NCBI RefSeq assembly: GCF_947487915.1
Contig: NZ_CANKYH010000001.1
Span: forward strand, 372,001 to 436,000
From: an uncultured Serinicoccus sp.
Lineage (GTDB): Bacteria > Actinomycetota > Actinomycetes > Actinomycetales > Dermatophilaceae
Length of the DNA stretch: 64,000 bases
Direction of reading: 5' to 3'
The position numbers and the translations under genes are program-made. Below the pieces are notes generated by a model that was not told the DNA's origin, ran no database searches, and worked only from the letters and a program-made list of their open reading frames with translations. The stretch's first letter is position 1, and the number at the start of each line of letters is the position of its first letter. Shown piece by piece: positions 49,986 through 61,423 of the stretch.

Positions 49986-51614
49986 TCACCCCATGTGCGG
50001 GTAGCGGTACTCCGTCGGCGGGACGAAGGTCTCCTTGATGACCCGGGTGTTGATCCACCGCTGCAGGTTGGCCGCAGAACCCGCCTTGTCGTTGGTTCCG
50101 GAGGCACGCGCGCCGCCGAACGGCTGCTGGCCGACGACCGCGCCGGTGGGCTTGTCGTTGATGTAGAAGTTGCCGGCCGCGAAGCGCAGCCGCTCCACCG
50201 CCTCCCCCACGGCGGACCGGTCCTGCGCGATGACGCCACCGGTGAGGGCGTAGGGCGCCACGGACTCCATCTGGTCCAGCATCGAGGACCACTGACGGTC
50301 CGGGTAGACGTGGACGGTGAGGATGGGGCCGAAGTACTCGGTGGTGAGCATCTGGTGCGTGGGGTCCTCGACCACCGCGACGGTGGGGCGCACGAACCAC
50401 CCGACGGAGTCGTCCACGGTGCCGCCCGCGACGACCTCCACGCCCGAGTCCGCGTGCGCCCGCTCGATGACGTCACGGTGCTTGGCGAAGGCCTTGGCGT
50501 CGATGACGGCGCCCATGAAGTTGGACAGGTCCCGCACATCACCGACCGGGATGCCCTCGGTCGTCTGCGCGAGGTCGTCGCGCAGGGTCCGCCACAGCGA
50601 CGCCGGGATGTAGGCCCGCGAGGCCGCGGAGCACTTCTGGCCCTGGAACTCGAAGGCTCCCCGCACGAGGGCGGTCCGCAGCACCTCGGGGTCGGCGCTG
50701 GGGTGGGCCACGACGAAGTCCTTGCCCCCGGTCTCGCCCACGATGCGGGGGTAGGACCGGTAGGTCCCGAGGTTCGAGGCCACCCCCTGCCAGAGCATGT
50801 TGAAGACGGCGGTGGACCCGGTGAAGTGGATGCCGGCCAGGTCGGGGCTCTCGAGGACCACCTCGGAGACGGCCGGCCCGGTGCCGGTCACCATGTTGAT
50901 GACGCCGTCGGGCAGGCCGGCCGCGCCGAGCAGGTCCATCATCAGGCTCGCCGCCCGCTGCTGCGTCGGCGCCGGCTTCCAGACCACGACGTTGCCCATG
51001 AGGGCCGGGGCCGTGGGGAGGTTGCCACCGATCGCGGTGAAGTTGAAGGGCGTCACCGCGTAGACGAAGCCCTCCAGCGGACGCTGGTCGATGCGGTTCC
51101 AGGTGCCGGGCGAGTTGCGGATCGGCTGCTCGGTCAGCAGCTGCCGCCCGTAGTGGACGTTGAAGCGCCAGAAGTCGGCCAGCTCGCAGGCCGAGTCGAT
51201 CTCGGCCTGGGTGGCGGTCTTGCTCTGGCCGAGCATCGTGGCGGCGTTCATGCGGGCGCGCCACGGCCCGGCCAGCAGCTCGGCCGCCTTGAGGAAGATC
51301 GAGGCCCGCTCCTCGAAGGACATGGCCCGCCAGGCCGGCGCTGCCTCCCGGGACGCCTCGATGGCCGCGCGCGCGTCCTTCTTGGTGGCGTCCCGCATCG
51401 TCCCGAGCACCTCGGCGTGGGCGTGCGGCTGCACGACGTCGATCGCGGCGCCGCCCCCGACGACGGGAGAGCCGCCGATGACGTGCGGGAGGTCCACCGG
51501 GCTGGCCGCGAGCTCGGCCAGCGCTGCCTCGAGGGCGCCTCGTTCGGCACTCCCCGGCGCGTAGCCGAGCACGGGCTCGTTGAGCGGGCTGGGGACGTCG
51601 ACGATGCCATCCAT
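49986..51614 (-). CDS. pruA: L-glutamate gamma-semialdehyde (P5C) dehydrogenase
   Basis: A 542-residue aldehyde dehydrogenase of the P5C type, oxidising glutamate semialdehyde to glutamate with NAD. The catalytic Cys is in FEFQGQKCSAASRAYIP, GETGGKDFVVAHPSAD holds the general-base Glu, and FTGSTAVFNMLWQGVA is the Rossmann turn. GAGGAG precedes ATG 51614. No PutA-type proline dehydrogenase is in view. Near gdh, it suggests a proline-to-2-oxoglutarate route. Confidence 0.94.
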   Translation of the reverse strand: MDGIVDVPSPLNEPVLGYAPGSAERGALEAALAELAASPVDLPHVIGGSPVVGGGAAIDVVQPHAHAEVLGTMRDATKKDARAAIEASREAAPAWRAMSFEERASIFLKAAELLAGPWRARMNAATMLGQSKTATQAEIDSACELADFWRFNVHYGRQLLTEQPIRNSPGTWNRIDQRPLEGFVYAVTPFNFTAIGGNLPTAPALMGNVVVWKPAPTQQRAASLMMDLLGAAGLPDGVINMVTGTGPAVSEVVLESPDLAGIHFTGSTAVFNMLWQGVASNLGTYRSYPRIVGETGGKDFVVAHPSADPEVLRTALVRGAFEFQGQKCSAASRAYIPASLWRTLRDDLAQTTEGIPVGDVRDLSNFMGAVIDAKAFAKHRDVIERAHADSGVEVVAGGTVDDSVGWFVRPTVAVVEDPTHQMLTTEYFGPILTVHVYPDRQWSSMLDQMESVAPYALTGGVIAQDRSAVGEAVERLRFAAGNFYINDKPTGAVVGQQPFGGARASGTNDKAGSAANLQRWINTRVIKETFVPPTEYRYPHMG

Positions 51615-51632
51615 GGCGTGATCTCCTCGCGG

Positions 51633-51680
51633 TGGGTCGGTCAGTCGGTCGGTGGGTCGGTCGGTCGCTCGGTCGGTGCC
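51633..51680. repeat. GGTC/TCGG tetranucleotide-like repeat tract
   Basis: A run of imperfect GTCGGTCGGT units spans the 26-bp pruA/DUF6912 junction and the last codons of the DUF6912 gene (encoding ERPTDPPTD). Confidence 0.6.
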
Positions 51681-52135
51681 GGGCCCCGTCCGGCGTGCTC
51701 GGCCCGCCGGACCAGCTCCAGCACGTGGTCCAGCTCAGTGGTGTCGAACCACGACAGCTCGATGTCCCGGGAGTCGTGGTCCGCCAGCAGCGAGGGGTCG
51801 CCGGTGACGACGTCGTCGCCCAGGTGCAGGGCCGCGACCCGGGGCAGGTCCACGGACGCCACCTCGATCCACAGGTCGTCCACGGGAGCGGCGGTCACCA
51901 GCGCGGAGTCCGCGTCGACGGCGGCCAGCACCACCGGGACGCCGGAGCGCACCGCGTCCTCGGCGGCCACCTGCGTGGCGGCGTACTCGAGCTCGTCCCC
52001 GTCCGCGCCAGGCTCCTGGGCCCGCAGCACCTCGGTCACCGCCGTCGCCCGCACCGGACCGGCCAGGCGACGGTCCTGCGCGAGGGCGGCCAGCTGGTCG
52101 CCGGTCAACGGCACGTAGCACCGCACGGTCGTCAT
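51641..52135 (-). CDS. DUF6912-like protein
   Basis: A 164-residue soluble protein. TVRCYVPLTGDQLAALAQDRRLAGPVRATAVTE starts it, and PVVLAAVDADSAL, LSWFDTTELDHVLEL follow. This matches a small actinobacterial family found near CpaE-like and SAF genes, annotated as DUF6912 in my memory; I cannot verify the number. GAGGAGG is 6-7 nt before ATG 52135. Its C-terminal tail is encoded by the GGTC repeat. Function unknown. Confidence 0.65.
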   Translation of the reverse strand: MTTVRCYVPLTGDQLAALAQDRRLAGPVRATAVTEVLRAQEPGADGDELEYAATQVAAEDAVRSGVPVVLAAVDADSALVTAAPVDDLWIEVASVDLPRVAALHLGDDVVTGDPSLLADHDSRDIELSWFDTTELDHVLELVRRAEHAGRGPAPTERPTDPPTD

Positions 52136-52242
52136 CGCCGACCTCCTCGTCAGGGTCACCGGGCCGGGCCGCCGGCAGCGGCCTCCCCGTCATGGTGTCA
52201 GACGTCGGCCGGGTCCCGGCGGGTGGGGCGACGGGGCGCAGC

Positions 52243-53658
52243 TCAGGTACGGGTCCGGCGGCGCGGCCACCAGCGCGAGCGCGAGGCGTCCACGGAGCCG
52301 CGACGACCGCTGACCAGATGAGCCAGGGTGCGGATCGACTCCCGTGCCGGGCTGGAGGGGCGTGACTCGGCGAGGGTATGCCCGTGCAGCAGGGCCGCGT
52401 CCACGCCGTCGCGGTCCTCGGGGACCAGGTGCACCTGGCCCACACCGGCGAAGCGCCGCAGGGTCTCGGTGATCCGACGGCCAGGCTCCGGGCCGACCGG
52501 TCCGGGGCGCACGCGGGTCACCACCACCTGGGCCTTCGCCCGGGTCAGACCGGGCAGCTGGTCGACGCAACGGACGAGCCGCTGCAGGCCCACCGGGTCG
52601 CCGGTGCCGACCACCAGCACCCGGTCGGCCTCCTCCAGGGCGCACAACGCGGCCCCGTTGCGCCGCGGTGCGCTGGTGTCGAAGGACAGCTCCTCGTCCT
52701 GCTCCACCGTCGGCGCGACGTCGACCACCACCCAGCGGGCGACGGACCGGGCCTGCTGGAAGATGTCGGCCAGGGCGCTCTCCCGCAGCTCGGTCCACCG
52801 GTCGGCGCGGGGCAGCCCGGTGAGGACGAGCAGCCCGGGACGCACCCGAGGGGCGAGGCGCACGAGGTGGTCCGCGTCCAGGGTGCCCTGGTCGGCGGCG
52901 CGGGCGGCAGCCGCGACCCCGGGCGACTCGTCGAGCACGGCCAGCGCCTGCGCCACGCCGGCACCGTAGGTGTCCGCGTCCACGAGCAGGACCTGCGTCG
53001 TCGCGGACGCCAGCTCGGCGGCGAGGTTGACGGCCACGGTGGTGCGGCCGGTGCTCCCGTGCGGCCCCCACACCACCACGACCTCACCCTCGGGCGAGCC
53101 GTCCTGCCGGGGCAGGTCCTCCTGCTCCGTCCCGGCGGTCGGGCCCGGCCCGGCGTCGTCCTGCCGCACACCCTCGGGACCGGTCTCGACGAGCAGGGCG
53201 GCCGGGTCGGTGAACCGTCCGGGGCCGGGGTCGTGCTCGGCGGGCCCGGGCGTGGCGGACCCGGTTGGTGACCCGGTCGGTCCGCGGACGTCGTCGGAGG
53301 GGTCCGCCCGCCCCAGCGAGGCGAGCACCGCGTCGAGGTCCGGGGTGCTGCTCTCCACCTCCAGCACCGAGATGACGCCGCGCCGTTGCAGGGTGCGGGC
53401 CGCCTCCGGGTCGTCGCGCGGGTGCACCCCCACGACGTGCGCGCCGGCGGCGCCGAGGTCCAGCACCGCGTCCCGGTCCAGACCGCGCAGGTCGTGCGAG
53501 ACGAGGACGACGTCCGCCAGGCCCGCCCGGGTGACGCCGAGCAGCTCGGGCAGGTCGGCACATCGGCGTACCAGCCGCGCCTGGGTGGACCCGGCCAGCA
53601 GGGCCGCGACCTGGCTCTCCCACCGGGGGGCCACGGCGGTGACCAGCGGACGAGTCAC
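52243..53658 (-). CDS. CpaE/MinD-like ATPase with Arg in the P-loop
   Basis: A 471-residue protein. The N-terminal ~150 residues look like a receiver-type fold (VLVSHDLRGLDRDAVLDLG), then a Pro/Gly-rich linker, then a MinD/ParA-type ATPase domain: VVWGPHGSTGRTTVAVNLAAELA, LLVDADTYGAGVAQALAVLD, WVVVDVAP. The P-loop has GRTT where GKTT is usual and lacks the signature Lys of deviant Walker A. CpaE-like proteins localise pili or secretion parts, but no pilus genes are here. GTG 53658 overlaps the SAF-gene stop as GTGA. Confidence 0.8.
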   Translation of the reverse strand: MTRPLVTAVAPRWESQVAALLAGSTQARLVRRCADLPELLGVTRAGLADVVLVSHDLRGLDRDAVLDLGAAGAHVVGVHPRDDPEAARTLQRRGVISVLEVESSTPDLDAVLASLGRADPSDDVRGPTGSPTGSATPGPAEHDPGPGRFTDPAALLVETGPEGVRQDDAGPGPTAGTEQEDLPRQDGSPEGEVVVVWGPHGSTGRTTVAVNLAAELASATTQVLLVDADTYGAGVAQALAVLDESPGVAAAARAADQGTLDADHLVRLAPRVRPGLLVLTGLPRADRWTELRESALADIFQQARSVARWVVVDVAPTVEQDEELSFDTSAPRRNGAALCALEEADRVLVVGTGDPVGLQRLVRCVDQLPGLTRAKAQVVVTRVRPGPVGPEPGRRITETLRRFAGVGQVHLVPEDRDGVDAALLHGHTLAESRPSSPARESIRTLAHLVSGRRGSVDASRSRWWPRRRTRT

Positions 53659-54338
53659 CCGCCCTGCTCCCCCTGGTTGCGGGGCGCCGGGACCAGGGTC
53701 AACCGAGCGTCCTGGTCCACGGCCGCGATGACGTCGCCCACCCGGTCCGCCGGGACGACGAGAGCCACCGGGGTCCGCCCCAGGGACGCGCCCAGCCCGC
53801 CGGCCTGGTCGGTGACGCGGTCGACGACGGCCCCCGGCAGCAGCAGCTCGGGGTCGCGGTAGACCTCCCCCGCGGCCTCCGGGTCGCGCCGGCTCACCCA
53901 CACGTCGACCTCCGTCCCGACCTGCAGACCGGCGACGGTCGAGGCGTCCACCGGGACGTTGACCGTCTTGTCCAGCGCCTGCCGCTGCGTGCCGACCGCT
54001 GCCGCGGGCACGATCTCCCCGGCCGCGACCCGGCGCACGAGGTAGGTGCCGCCCGCCACCGGGTCGGTGGCGTCCAGGTAGTGCTCCGCGGAGTCCCCGA
54101 GCCGTACCTGCACGGTGACCAGGTCAGCGCCAGAGAGCGGCTGGCCGGGCAGCAGGTCCCGCGCCGCCGCGTAGACCGGCCGGGTGTCGTCGAGGCCGGA
54201 CACCAGGCGGGCACCACCTGCTACCGAGAGCACCACCAGCAGCACCCCCACCACCAGGCGCAGGTCACGCCACCCGGGCGCCTGCAACCGGCGCGCGGTG
54301 CGCCCCGGCCCGTCCTGCGTCGTCGCTGTCGGTCCCAT
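53655..54338 (-). CDS. SAF domain protein (CpaB/FlgA-like)
   Basis: A 227-residue single-pass membrane protein: RLVVGVLLVVLSVAGGARLVSG is the membrane segment, followed by a SAF domain (VYAAARDLLPGQPLSGADLVTVQV, YLVRRVAAGEIVPAAAVG) and a beta-rich C-terminus. SAF proteins such as CpaB and FlgA act as pilus or flagellar assembly chaperones; here the partner appears to be the overlapping CpaE-like ATPase. No other pilus gene is visible. Confidence 0.8.
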   Translation of the reverse strand: MGPTATTQDGPGRTARRLQAPGWRDLRLVVGVLLVVLSVAGGARLVSGLDDTRPVYAAARDLLPGQPLSGADLVTVQVRLGDSAEHYLDATDPVAGGTYLVRRVAAGEIVPAAAVGTQRQALDKTVNVPVDASTVAGLQVGTEVDVWVSRRDPEAAGEVYRDPELLLPGAVVDRVTDQAGGLGASLGRTPVALVVPADRVGDVIAAVDQDARLTLVPAPRNQGEQGG

Positions 54339-54481
54339 CTCGAGGCCCCCTTCGTCCCTGTCGGCCCGAACGGCACGATAGCGCCCCGGGCCCCCACCTC
54401 ACCTCTCGTCGTCCACAGGCCCCTCGGGACGCGGGGAGGAATCCGTACCATCGTGGTCAGGACCGACGAGAGGAGACCCGC

Positions 54482-54697
54482 GTGGCCGGGCCCAGATTCC
54501 TGACCCTCACCGACGTGGCGGACACCCTCAACGTGTCCCTGTCGCAGGTCAAGGCCCTGGTGCGGTCCGGGGACCTGCCCGGGGTCAAGCTGGGCGGACG
54601 GGGCGTCTGGCGGGTCGAGGCCGCCGAGCTCGAGGCCTACATCCAGCGCATGTACACCCGCACCCGCGAGTCTCTGCACCTGGGCGACGGCCCCTGA
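54482..54697 (+). CDS. Small excisionase/BldC-type HTH protein
   Basis: A 71-residue winged-helix protein: FLTLTDVADTLNVSLSQVKALVRSGDLPGVKLGGRGVWRVEAAELEAYIQRMY. The layout is that of excisionase/BldC-type MerR-like domains that bind direct repeats. Actinobacteria carry a well-conserved homologue near secA and LysM genes. GTG 54482 has GAGGAG upstream; a TACCAT -10 lies near 54447. Target genes are unknown; the divergent SAF operon and the downstream cluster are candidates. Confidence 0.85.
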   Translation: MAGPRFLTLTDVADTLNVSLSQVKALVRSGDLPGVKLGGRGVWRVEAAELEAYIQRMYTRTRESLHLGDGP

Positions 54698-54750
54698 GTC
54701 GATGGCCAGGCCCCTGAGCCGACGGCCCTGAGGCACCACCCTGCCCCCGG

Positions 54751-55296
54751 TCAGAGCCGCTGGACCATGGCGATGGTGCCGTAGGGCACGGCCACCACAC
54801 CCCGGACCGCGCCCGGTCGGCGCGGCTCGTCGTCGGCGTGCCGCGCCAGGTCCAGGTGGTCGGCGAGCGCCCGGTCCACGGTGCCGCTCAGGTGGTCCCC
54901 ACCCTGGTCGAACACCCGCACCCGAGCCCGGTCCCGGCTCAGCGCGCGCACGGCGTGACGCAGGCCGTAGCGGCGTGGCCGGTCGTCCACCCGACCGCTG
55001 AGCCCCTCGACCGAGAGCAAGGCTGCGGTCGCGACCAGACGCTCCTGGTGCGAGGAGGAGCTCACCTCGTGCACCAGCATCCAGTCCGGGCCCACGTCGA
55101 CCAGCCTGGCCTCCAGGACACCGACCCCGCGGACCCCCAGGCGCAGCACCCGCCCGACATCGGCAGCCAGCCGGTCCCCCAGGACGACGCGACCGTGCTC
55201 GGCGCGGGTGTGCTCGGCGGCCTCGGCCGCCCTCTCCCGCCGTGCCCAGTCCGCCTGCTGGCCCTCGAGGTCCGCGAAGAGCTGCTCCCAGCGCAT
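54751..55296 (-). CDS. Uncharacterised actinobacterial protein
   Basis: A 181-residue soluble protein beginning MRWEQLFADLEGQQADWARRERAAEAAEHTRAE, which looks like an alpha-helical, coiled N-terminus, then a beta-rich part (RLGVRGVGVLEARLVDVGPDWMLVHE ... GVVAVPYGTIAM). Homologues with the same start are frequent next to the small HTH gene in actinobacteria; no function is known to me. CACCAT is 6 nt before ATG 55296, a variant leaderless box. It is convergent with the HTH gene. Confidence 0.68.
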   Translation of the reverse strand: MRWEQLFADLEGQQADWARRERAAEAAEHTRAEHGRVVLGDRLAADVGRVLRLGVRGVGVLEARLVDVGPDWMLVHEVSSSSHQERLVATAALLSVEGLSGRVDDRPRRYGLRHAVRALSRDRARVRVFDQGGDHLSGTVDRALADHLDLARHADDEPRRPGAVRGVVAVPYGTIAMVQRL

Positions 55297-55348
55297 ACCC
55301 CCATGGTGCCAGGCGGCACCGCACCTCACCGCCCGTCATCCACAGGTC

Positions 55349-55377
55349 TTGACGCCCCGTCGGACCGCTCGTAAATT
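55349..55377 (+). promoter_or_regulatory. Strong sigma-A promoter TTGACG-N17-TAAATT
   Basis: TTGACG (55349-55354) and TAAATT (55372-55377) with 17 bp between them. The LysM gene starts ~65 nt downstream with a normal ribosome site. Confidence 0.75.
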
Positions 55378-55447
55378 GCCGTCATCGGACGCTCATGAAC
55401 GCAAACGAACGCATCGTGCCCCAGAGGCACGCCGGAGAAGGGACGCC

Positions 55448-56227
55448 ATGGACACCACACGGAGGCGGGTCGGGGGCCCGCCGGTCGGCTGGCGGGCCAG
55501 CGCCTGGGGAGGTGTCGCCGCCACCACCGCGCTGGTGGCGGCGGGGGTGCTCGGCCGGCAGGCCGTGACCACGTGGTCGACCCGCGGGACCCCGGACCCG
55601 GGCGCGGCCGTGCTGGGGGCCATGCTCACCCTGGCGACCGCCCTGCTCCTGTGGGTCGCCGCGGTGCTCCTCGTCGCGGCCTGGCGGGTGCGTCCGGCCG
55701 CCGGATCCGCGCGCCCGCTCCCGCCCACCTCGCCCTCGGTCCGCGTCGCCACGGCGCTGCTCGTCCTCCTCGCGACGGGAGCCGGAGGCCCCGGTGCCGC
55801 CGCCGCGCCGGTCTGTGCGACGGCCCCGAACGGTGCGGACGACCGCGCCGACGACCACCGCGCCGAGACGGGCGAGGCCGCACCGGGCGGGCCGATGCCC
55901 TCGCCCCCCGACCCCGGGGATGTGCCCCTCCCGGGGTGGACCCCGGGCCCGGTCCCCGCCGAGGCCCCTGCACGCGGTCAGGTCGACCTCGTGGGCGGAC
56001 GCGCTGCCGGGCAGTGGGACCTCCCGGAGCACGTGGTCGTCCGGCGTGGCGACACCCTGTGGGACCTGGCCGCCCGGCACCTCGGAGCCCAGGCCACCTC
56101 CGCCGACATCGCGCAGGAGTGGCCACGCTGGTACGCCGCCAACCTCGCCACCATCGGCCCGGACCCGGACCTCATCCTCCCCGGCCAGGAGCTCACCGTG
56201 CCCGGCACCGCGGAGGACGGACGGTGA
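55448..56227 (+). CDS. LysM domain membrane protein
   Basis: A 259-residue protein with two N-terminal membrane helices (AATTALVAAGVLG; AMLTLATALLLWVAAVLLVAAW), a third hydrophobic stretch, a Pro/Ala-rich linker and a C-terminal LysM domain (HVVVRRGDTLWDLAARHLG ... LILPGQELTVPG). It probably binds peptidoglycan. GAAGGGAC precedes ATG. It is translationally coupled by GTGA overlap to the Rv3235-type gene. Confidence 0.85.
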   Translation: MDTTRRRVGGPPVGWRASAWGGVAATTALVAAGVLGRQAVTTWSTRGTPDPGAAVLGAMLTLATALLLWVAAVLLVAAWRVRPAAGSARPLPPTSPSVRVATALLVLLATGAGGPGAAAAPVCATAPNGADDRADDHRAETGEAAPGGPMPSPPDPGDVPLPGWTPGPVPAEAPARGQVDLVGGRAAGQWDLPEHVVVRRGDTLWDLAARHLGAQATSADIAQEWPRWYAANLATIGPDPDLILPGQELTVPGTAEDGR

Positions 56228-56772
56228 ACGAGGTGACAAGGACCCCGACCCCGATCCCGACCCCCGGCGTGCTGCACCTGCGGGTCGTCGACGTCCCGGA
56301 GCCTCCTGCCGAGGGCGCCGACTGGACCCACCCCGAGGCGCAGGCCGCCCCGCACGGGGACGACTACGTCCAGGGGACCCTGGCGGTCGACTTCCGGCAC
56401 GGGGCCTACGACAGCTACTTCGGCCCGCAGGCCACCGCCACCCACGACCTCCCGGAGGCCCGCCCCTGGGCGGACCGGATGGTCCGGGCCCTGCTGGAGA
56501 TCTGCGCCGGCACCCGGCCCGTCGACCAGCTCTCCCGCTGGTTGGCCCCGGAGGTGCGCGACCGCGTCGCCCGCCGGTCGACGCTGGCCCGTCGGCGGGG
56601 CCGCTGCCGCAGCGGCCCGCCCGTCGTCCGCGCCCTCCTGGCCTGCCACCCCGCCGACGGGGTGTGCGAGGTCGCGGCGGTCGTGCACCTCGACGGCAGG
56701 GTCCGAGCCCTGGCCCTGCGCATGAGCGGCGTCGACGGGCGGTGGGTCATCACCGCCCTGGAGCTGGGCTAG
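56224..56772 (+). CDS. Rv3235-type protein
   Basis: A 182-residue protein. The first ~90 residues are Pro-rich and variable. The C-terminal domain has ARPWADRMVRALLEICAGTRPVDQLSRWLAPEVRDRVARR and a final beta sheet with MSGVDGRWVITALEL, matching the actinobacterial Rv3235 family. Homologues lie beside secA and LysM genes. Function unknown. GTG 56224 overlaps the upstream stop (GTGA), so it is co-translated. Confidence 0.8.
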   Translation: MNEVTRTPTPIPTPGVLHLRVVDVPEPPAEGADWTHPEAQAAPHGDDYVQGTLAVDFRHGAYDSYFGPQATATHDLPEARPWADRMVRALLEICAGTRPVDQLSRWLAPEVRDRVARRSTLARRRGRCRSGPPVVRALLACHPADGVCEVAAVVHLDGRVRALALRMSGVDGRWVITALELG

Positions 56773-56794
56773 GTGCCCGGTCGTCCGGAGCCGG

Positions 56795-59533
<2,739 letters not shown>

Positions 59534-59538
59534 GCGTC

Positions 59539-59545
59539 TAGGCTA
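59539..59545. promoter_or_regulatory. Overlapping divergent -10 boxes of secA and triple-GNAT gene
   Basis: Plus strand TAGGCT (59539-59544) serves ATG 59552 with a 7-nt spacer. Minus strand TAGCCT (59540-59545) serves GTG 59533 with a 6-nt spacer. They share 5 bp, and the two starts are only 18 bp apart. Confidence 0.7.
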
Positions 59546-59551
59546 ACGGGC

Positions 59552-61396
59552 ATGGCTGAGGATGCCGCATCGAGCGTAGGGCCGGTGCGCCAGCAGGAGG
59601 GGTGGCGGATCGTCCCGCCGCACGAGGGGCACGTCGCGCTGCTCGTGGACCTGGGGGCCGACGCGGAGGCGCGCAGGTGGGGCGACGCCGTCCCTGTCCG
59701 GGACCCGGGCGCGGCACGGGCGTGGGTGGCGGTCGCCCGCGACGGGTGGGCCGGCCGGCACCGGTGGGCCCCACGGCGCTGGGTCGTCGAGGAGTCCGCC
59801 GAGGGGGCCACCGGGCCGGACGCGGATCAGGTATGGCGTCCGGCCGGCCTGGTGGAGTACCGCCCGGACGGCCACGGGGGCGCCGAGGTCGGGTATGCCG
59901 TCCATCCGGACCACCGTGGCCGCGGGGTCGCCACGCGGGCGCTCGGCCTGGCGCTCGACCACGCCTTCGACGAGGACGACGTGGTCCTCGCGCGCTGGCG
60001 CGCGGAGGTCGGCCACTGGGCCTCCCGACGGGTCTCCTGGCGGCTGGGGTTCTCCGTGCCGGTGCCGGTCCGGGGACTGGTGCCGGGGTGGGACCAGGAC
60101 ACCGCCCCTCGCGACGGGTGGATCGCGACCTTGCACCGGGACGACCCGCGGGAGCCGGCATACCCGTGGCGGGAGATCCCGGTGCTGACCGAGGCGGACG
60201 GCGACGTCCGACTGCGTCCGTGGCGGGCCGACGCCGACGACACGGCGGCCCTGGTGTCGGTGGACGACGTGGCCCGGCAGTTCCTCGGCCCGGTCCTGCC
60301 GGGGTCCGGCGAGGAGTCCGTGCGGGCCTGGACGGGGGCCCGGCTCGAGTCGGCCCTGCTCGGGCACAGCCTGACCTGGTGCATCGCCGACGCCCGCTCC
60401 GACGTGGCCCTCGGCGGCATCTCCCTCTTCGACCTGCTGGACCCCTTCGCCCACGGGTGCGCCGAGGTGGGCTACTGGCTGCTCCCCACCGCTCGCGGGC
60501 GGGGGGCGGTGACCCGGGCGTTGCGCCTGGTCACCCGGTATGCCGTGACAGAGCTCGGCGTGCACCGGATCGCGGCCCAGACCGACGAGCGCAACGACGC
60601 CTCGCACCGCGCGCTCCTGCGCGCGGGCTTCCGGTGGACGGTCACCGAGCCGCTGTCGTGCGTGTACGCCGCCGGGGGCGAGAGGCACGGCACCGCCCGC
60701 TTCGCGCTGCTCGGCGACGAGGCCGCCGGGTCCGCCGAGCTGCCGGGTCCTCCCCCTGCCGTCGCGGCCGCCGAGCACCCACCCGCGCCCTCCGGCACGG
60801 CACCGGGCCCGCCGCCGGTGTCACGACCGGGGGTCCCGACGCTGCGCGCCGACCCCCTGGTGCTGCGCCCGTGGCGCACCGGGGACGAGGACCGGATCGT
60901 CGAGGCGGTGACCGACCCGCTCACCCGGCAGTACCTCCCCCAGCTGCCCGACCCGTACGGCCAGCCGGAGGCGGCGGCCTTCCTCCAGAGCTGCGCCGAG
61001 GCCTGCGAGCGCGGCGAGCGCCGCACCTGGGCAGTGGCGGACGCGGCCGACGACCGGGTGCTGGGCGCGGTCAGCCTCACCGAGGCGGCCGCCTCGGGGA
61101 CGCCCGGGGAGATCGGCTACTGGGCCCACCCCGACGCCCGCGGCCGCGGCGTGGCCACGGGTGCGGTGCGCGCGGTCATCCGGTATGCCCTCGCACCGGA
61201 GGCCGAGAAGGGCCTGGGCCTACGGCGGGTCTGGGTGCAGGCGGCGGGCAGCAACCTGGCCAGCCAGCGCGTCGCGGTCGCGGCGGGGCTCCGCGAGGTG
61301 GGACGGGACCGTCAGGCCGAGGTCCTGCGCGACGGCACCGTCGAGGACCTGGTGCGTCTCGACCTGCTGGCGCAGGAGGTGGCTGCCCCGGGGTGA
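59552..61396 (+). CDS. Triple-GNAT N-acetyltransferase
   Basis: A 614-residue protein with three RimJ/RimL-like GNAT domains in tandem. Each carries the acetyl-CoA motif: EVGYAVHPDHRGRGVATRAL (~residue 120), EVGYWLLPTARGRGAVTRAL (~310) and EIGYWAHPDARGRGVATGAV (~530). The linkers are Pro/Ala-rich. The first copy lacks a clear catalytic Glu/Tyr region and may be structural. Acceptor unknown. It is leaderless (TAGGCT, 7 nt) and divergent from secA. Confidence 0.85.
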   Translation: MAEDAASSVGPVRQQEGWRIVPPHEGHVALLVDLGADAEARRWGDAVPVRDPGAARAWVAVARDGWAGRHRWAPRRWVVEESAEGATGPDADQVWRPAGLVEYRPDGHGGAEVGYAVHPDHRGRGVATRALGLALDHAFDEDDVVLARWRAEVGHWASRRVSWRLGFSVPVPVRGLVPGWDQDTAPRDGWIATLHRDDPREPAYPWREIPVLTEADGDVRLRPWRADADDTAALVSVDDVARQFLGPVLPGSGEESVRAWTGARLESALLGHSLTWCIADARSDVALGGISLFDLLDPFAHGCAEVGYWLLPTARGRGAVTRALRLVTRYAVTELGVHRIAAQTDERNDASHRALLRAGFRWTVTEPLSCVYAAGGERHGTARFALLGDEAAGSAELPGPPPAVAAAEHPPAPSGTAPGPPPVSRPGVPTLRADPLVLRPWRTGDEDRIVEAVTDPLTRQYLPQLPDPYGQPEAAAFLQSCAEACERGERRTWAVADAADDRVLGAVSLTEAAASGTPGEIGYWAHPDARGRGVATGAVRAVIRYALAPEAEKGLGLRRVWVQAAGSNLASQRVAVAAGLREVGRDRQAEVLRDGTVEDLVRLDLLAQEVAAPG

Positions 61397-61423
61397 GGAC
61401 GGCCGACCCGGCGGGTGACCTCC

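Noticed and set aside
51633-51680. Tetranucleotide tract as a phase-variation switch
   Set aside because: It lies at the very end of a gene and in a short gap; slippage would change only a few C-terminal residues, and there is no promoter effect visible.
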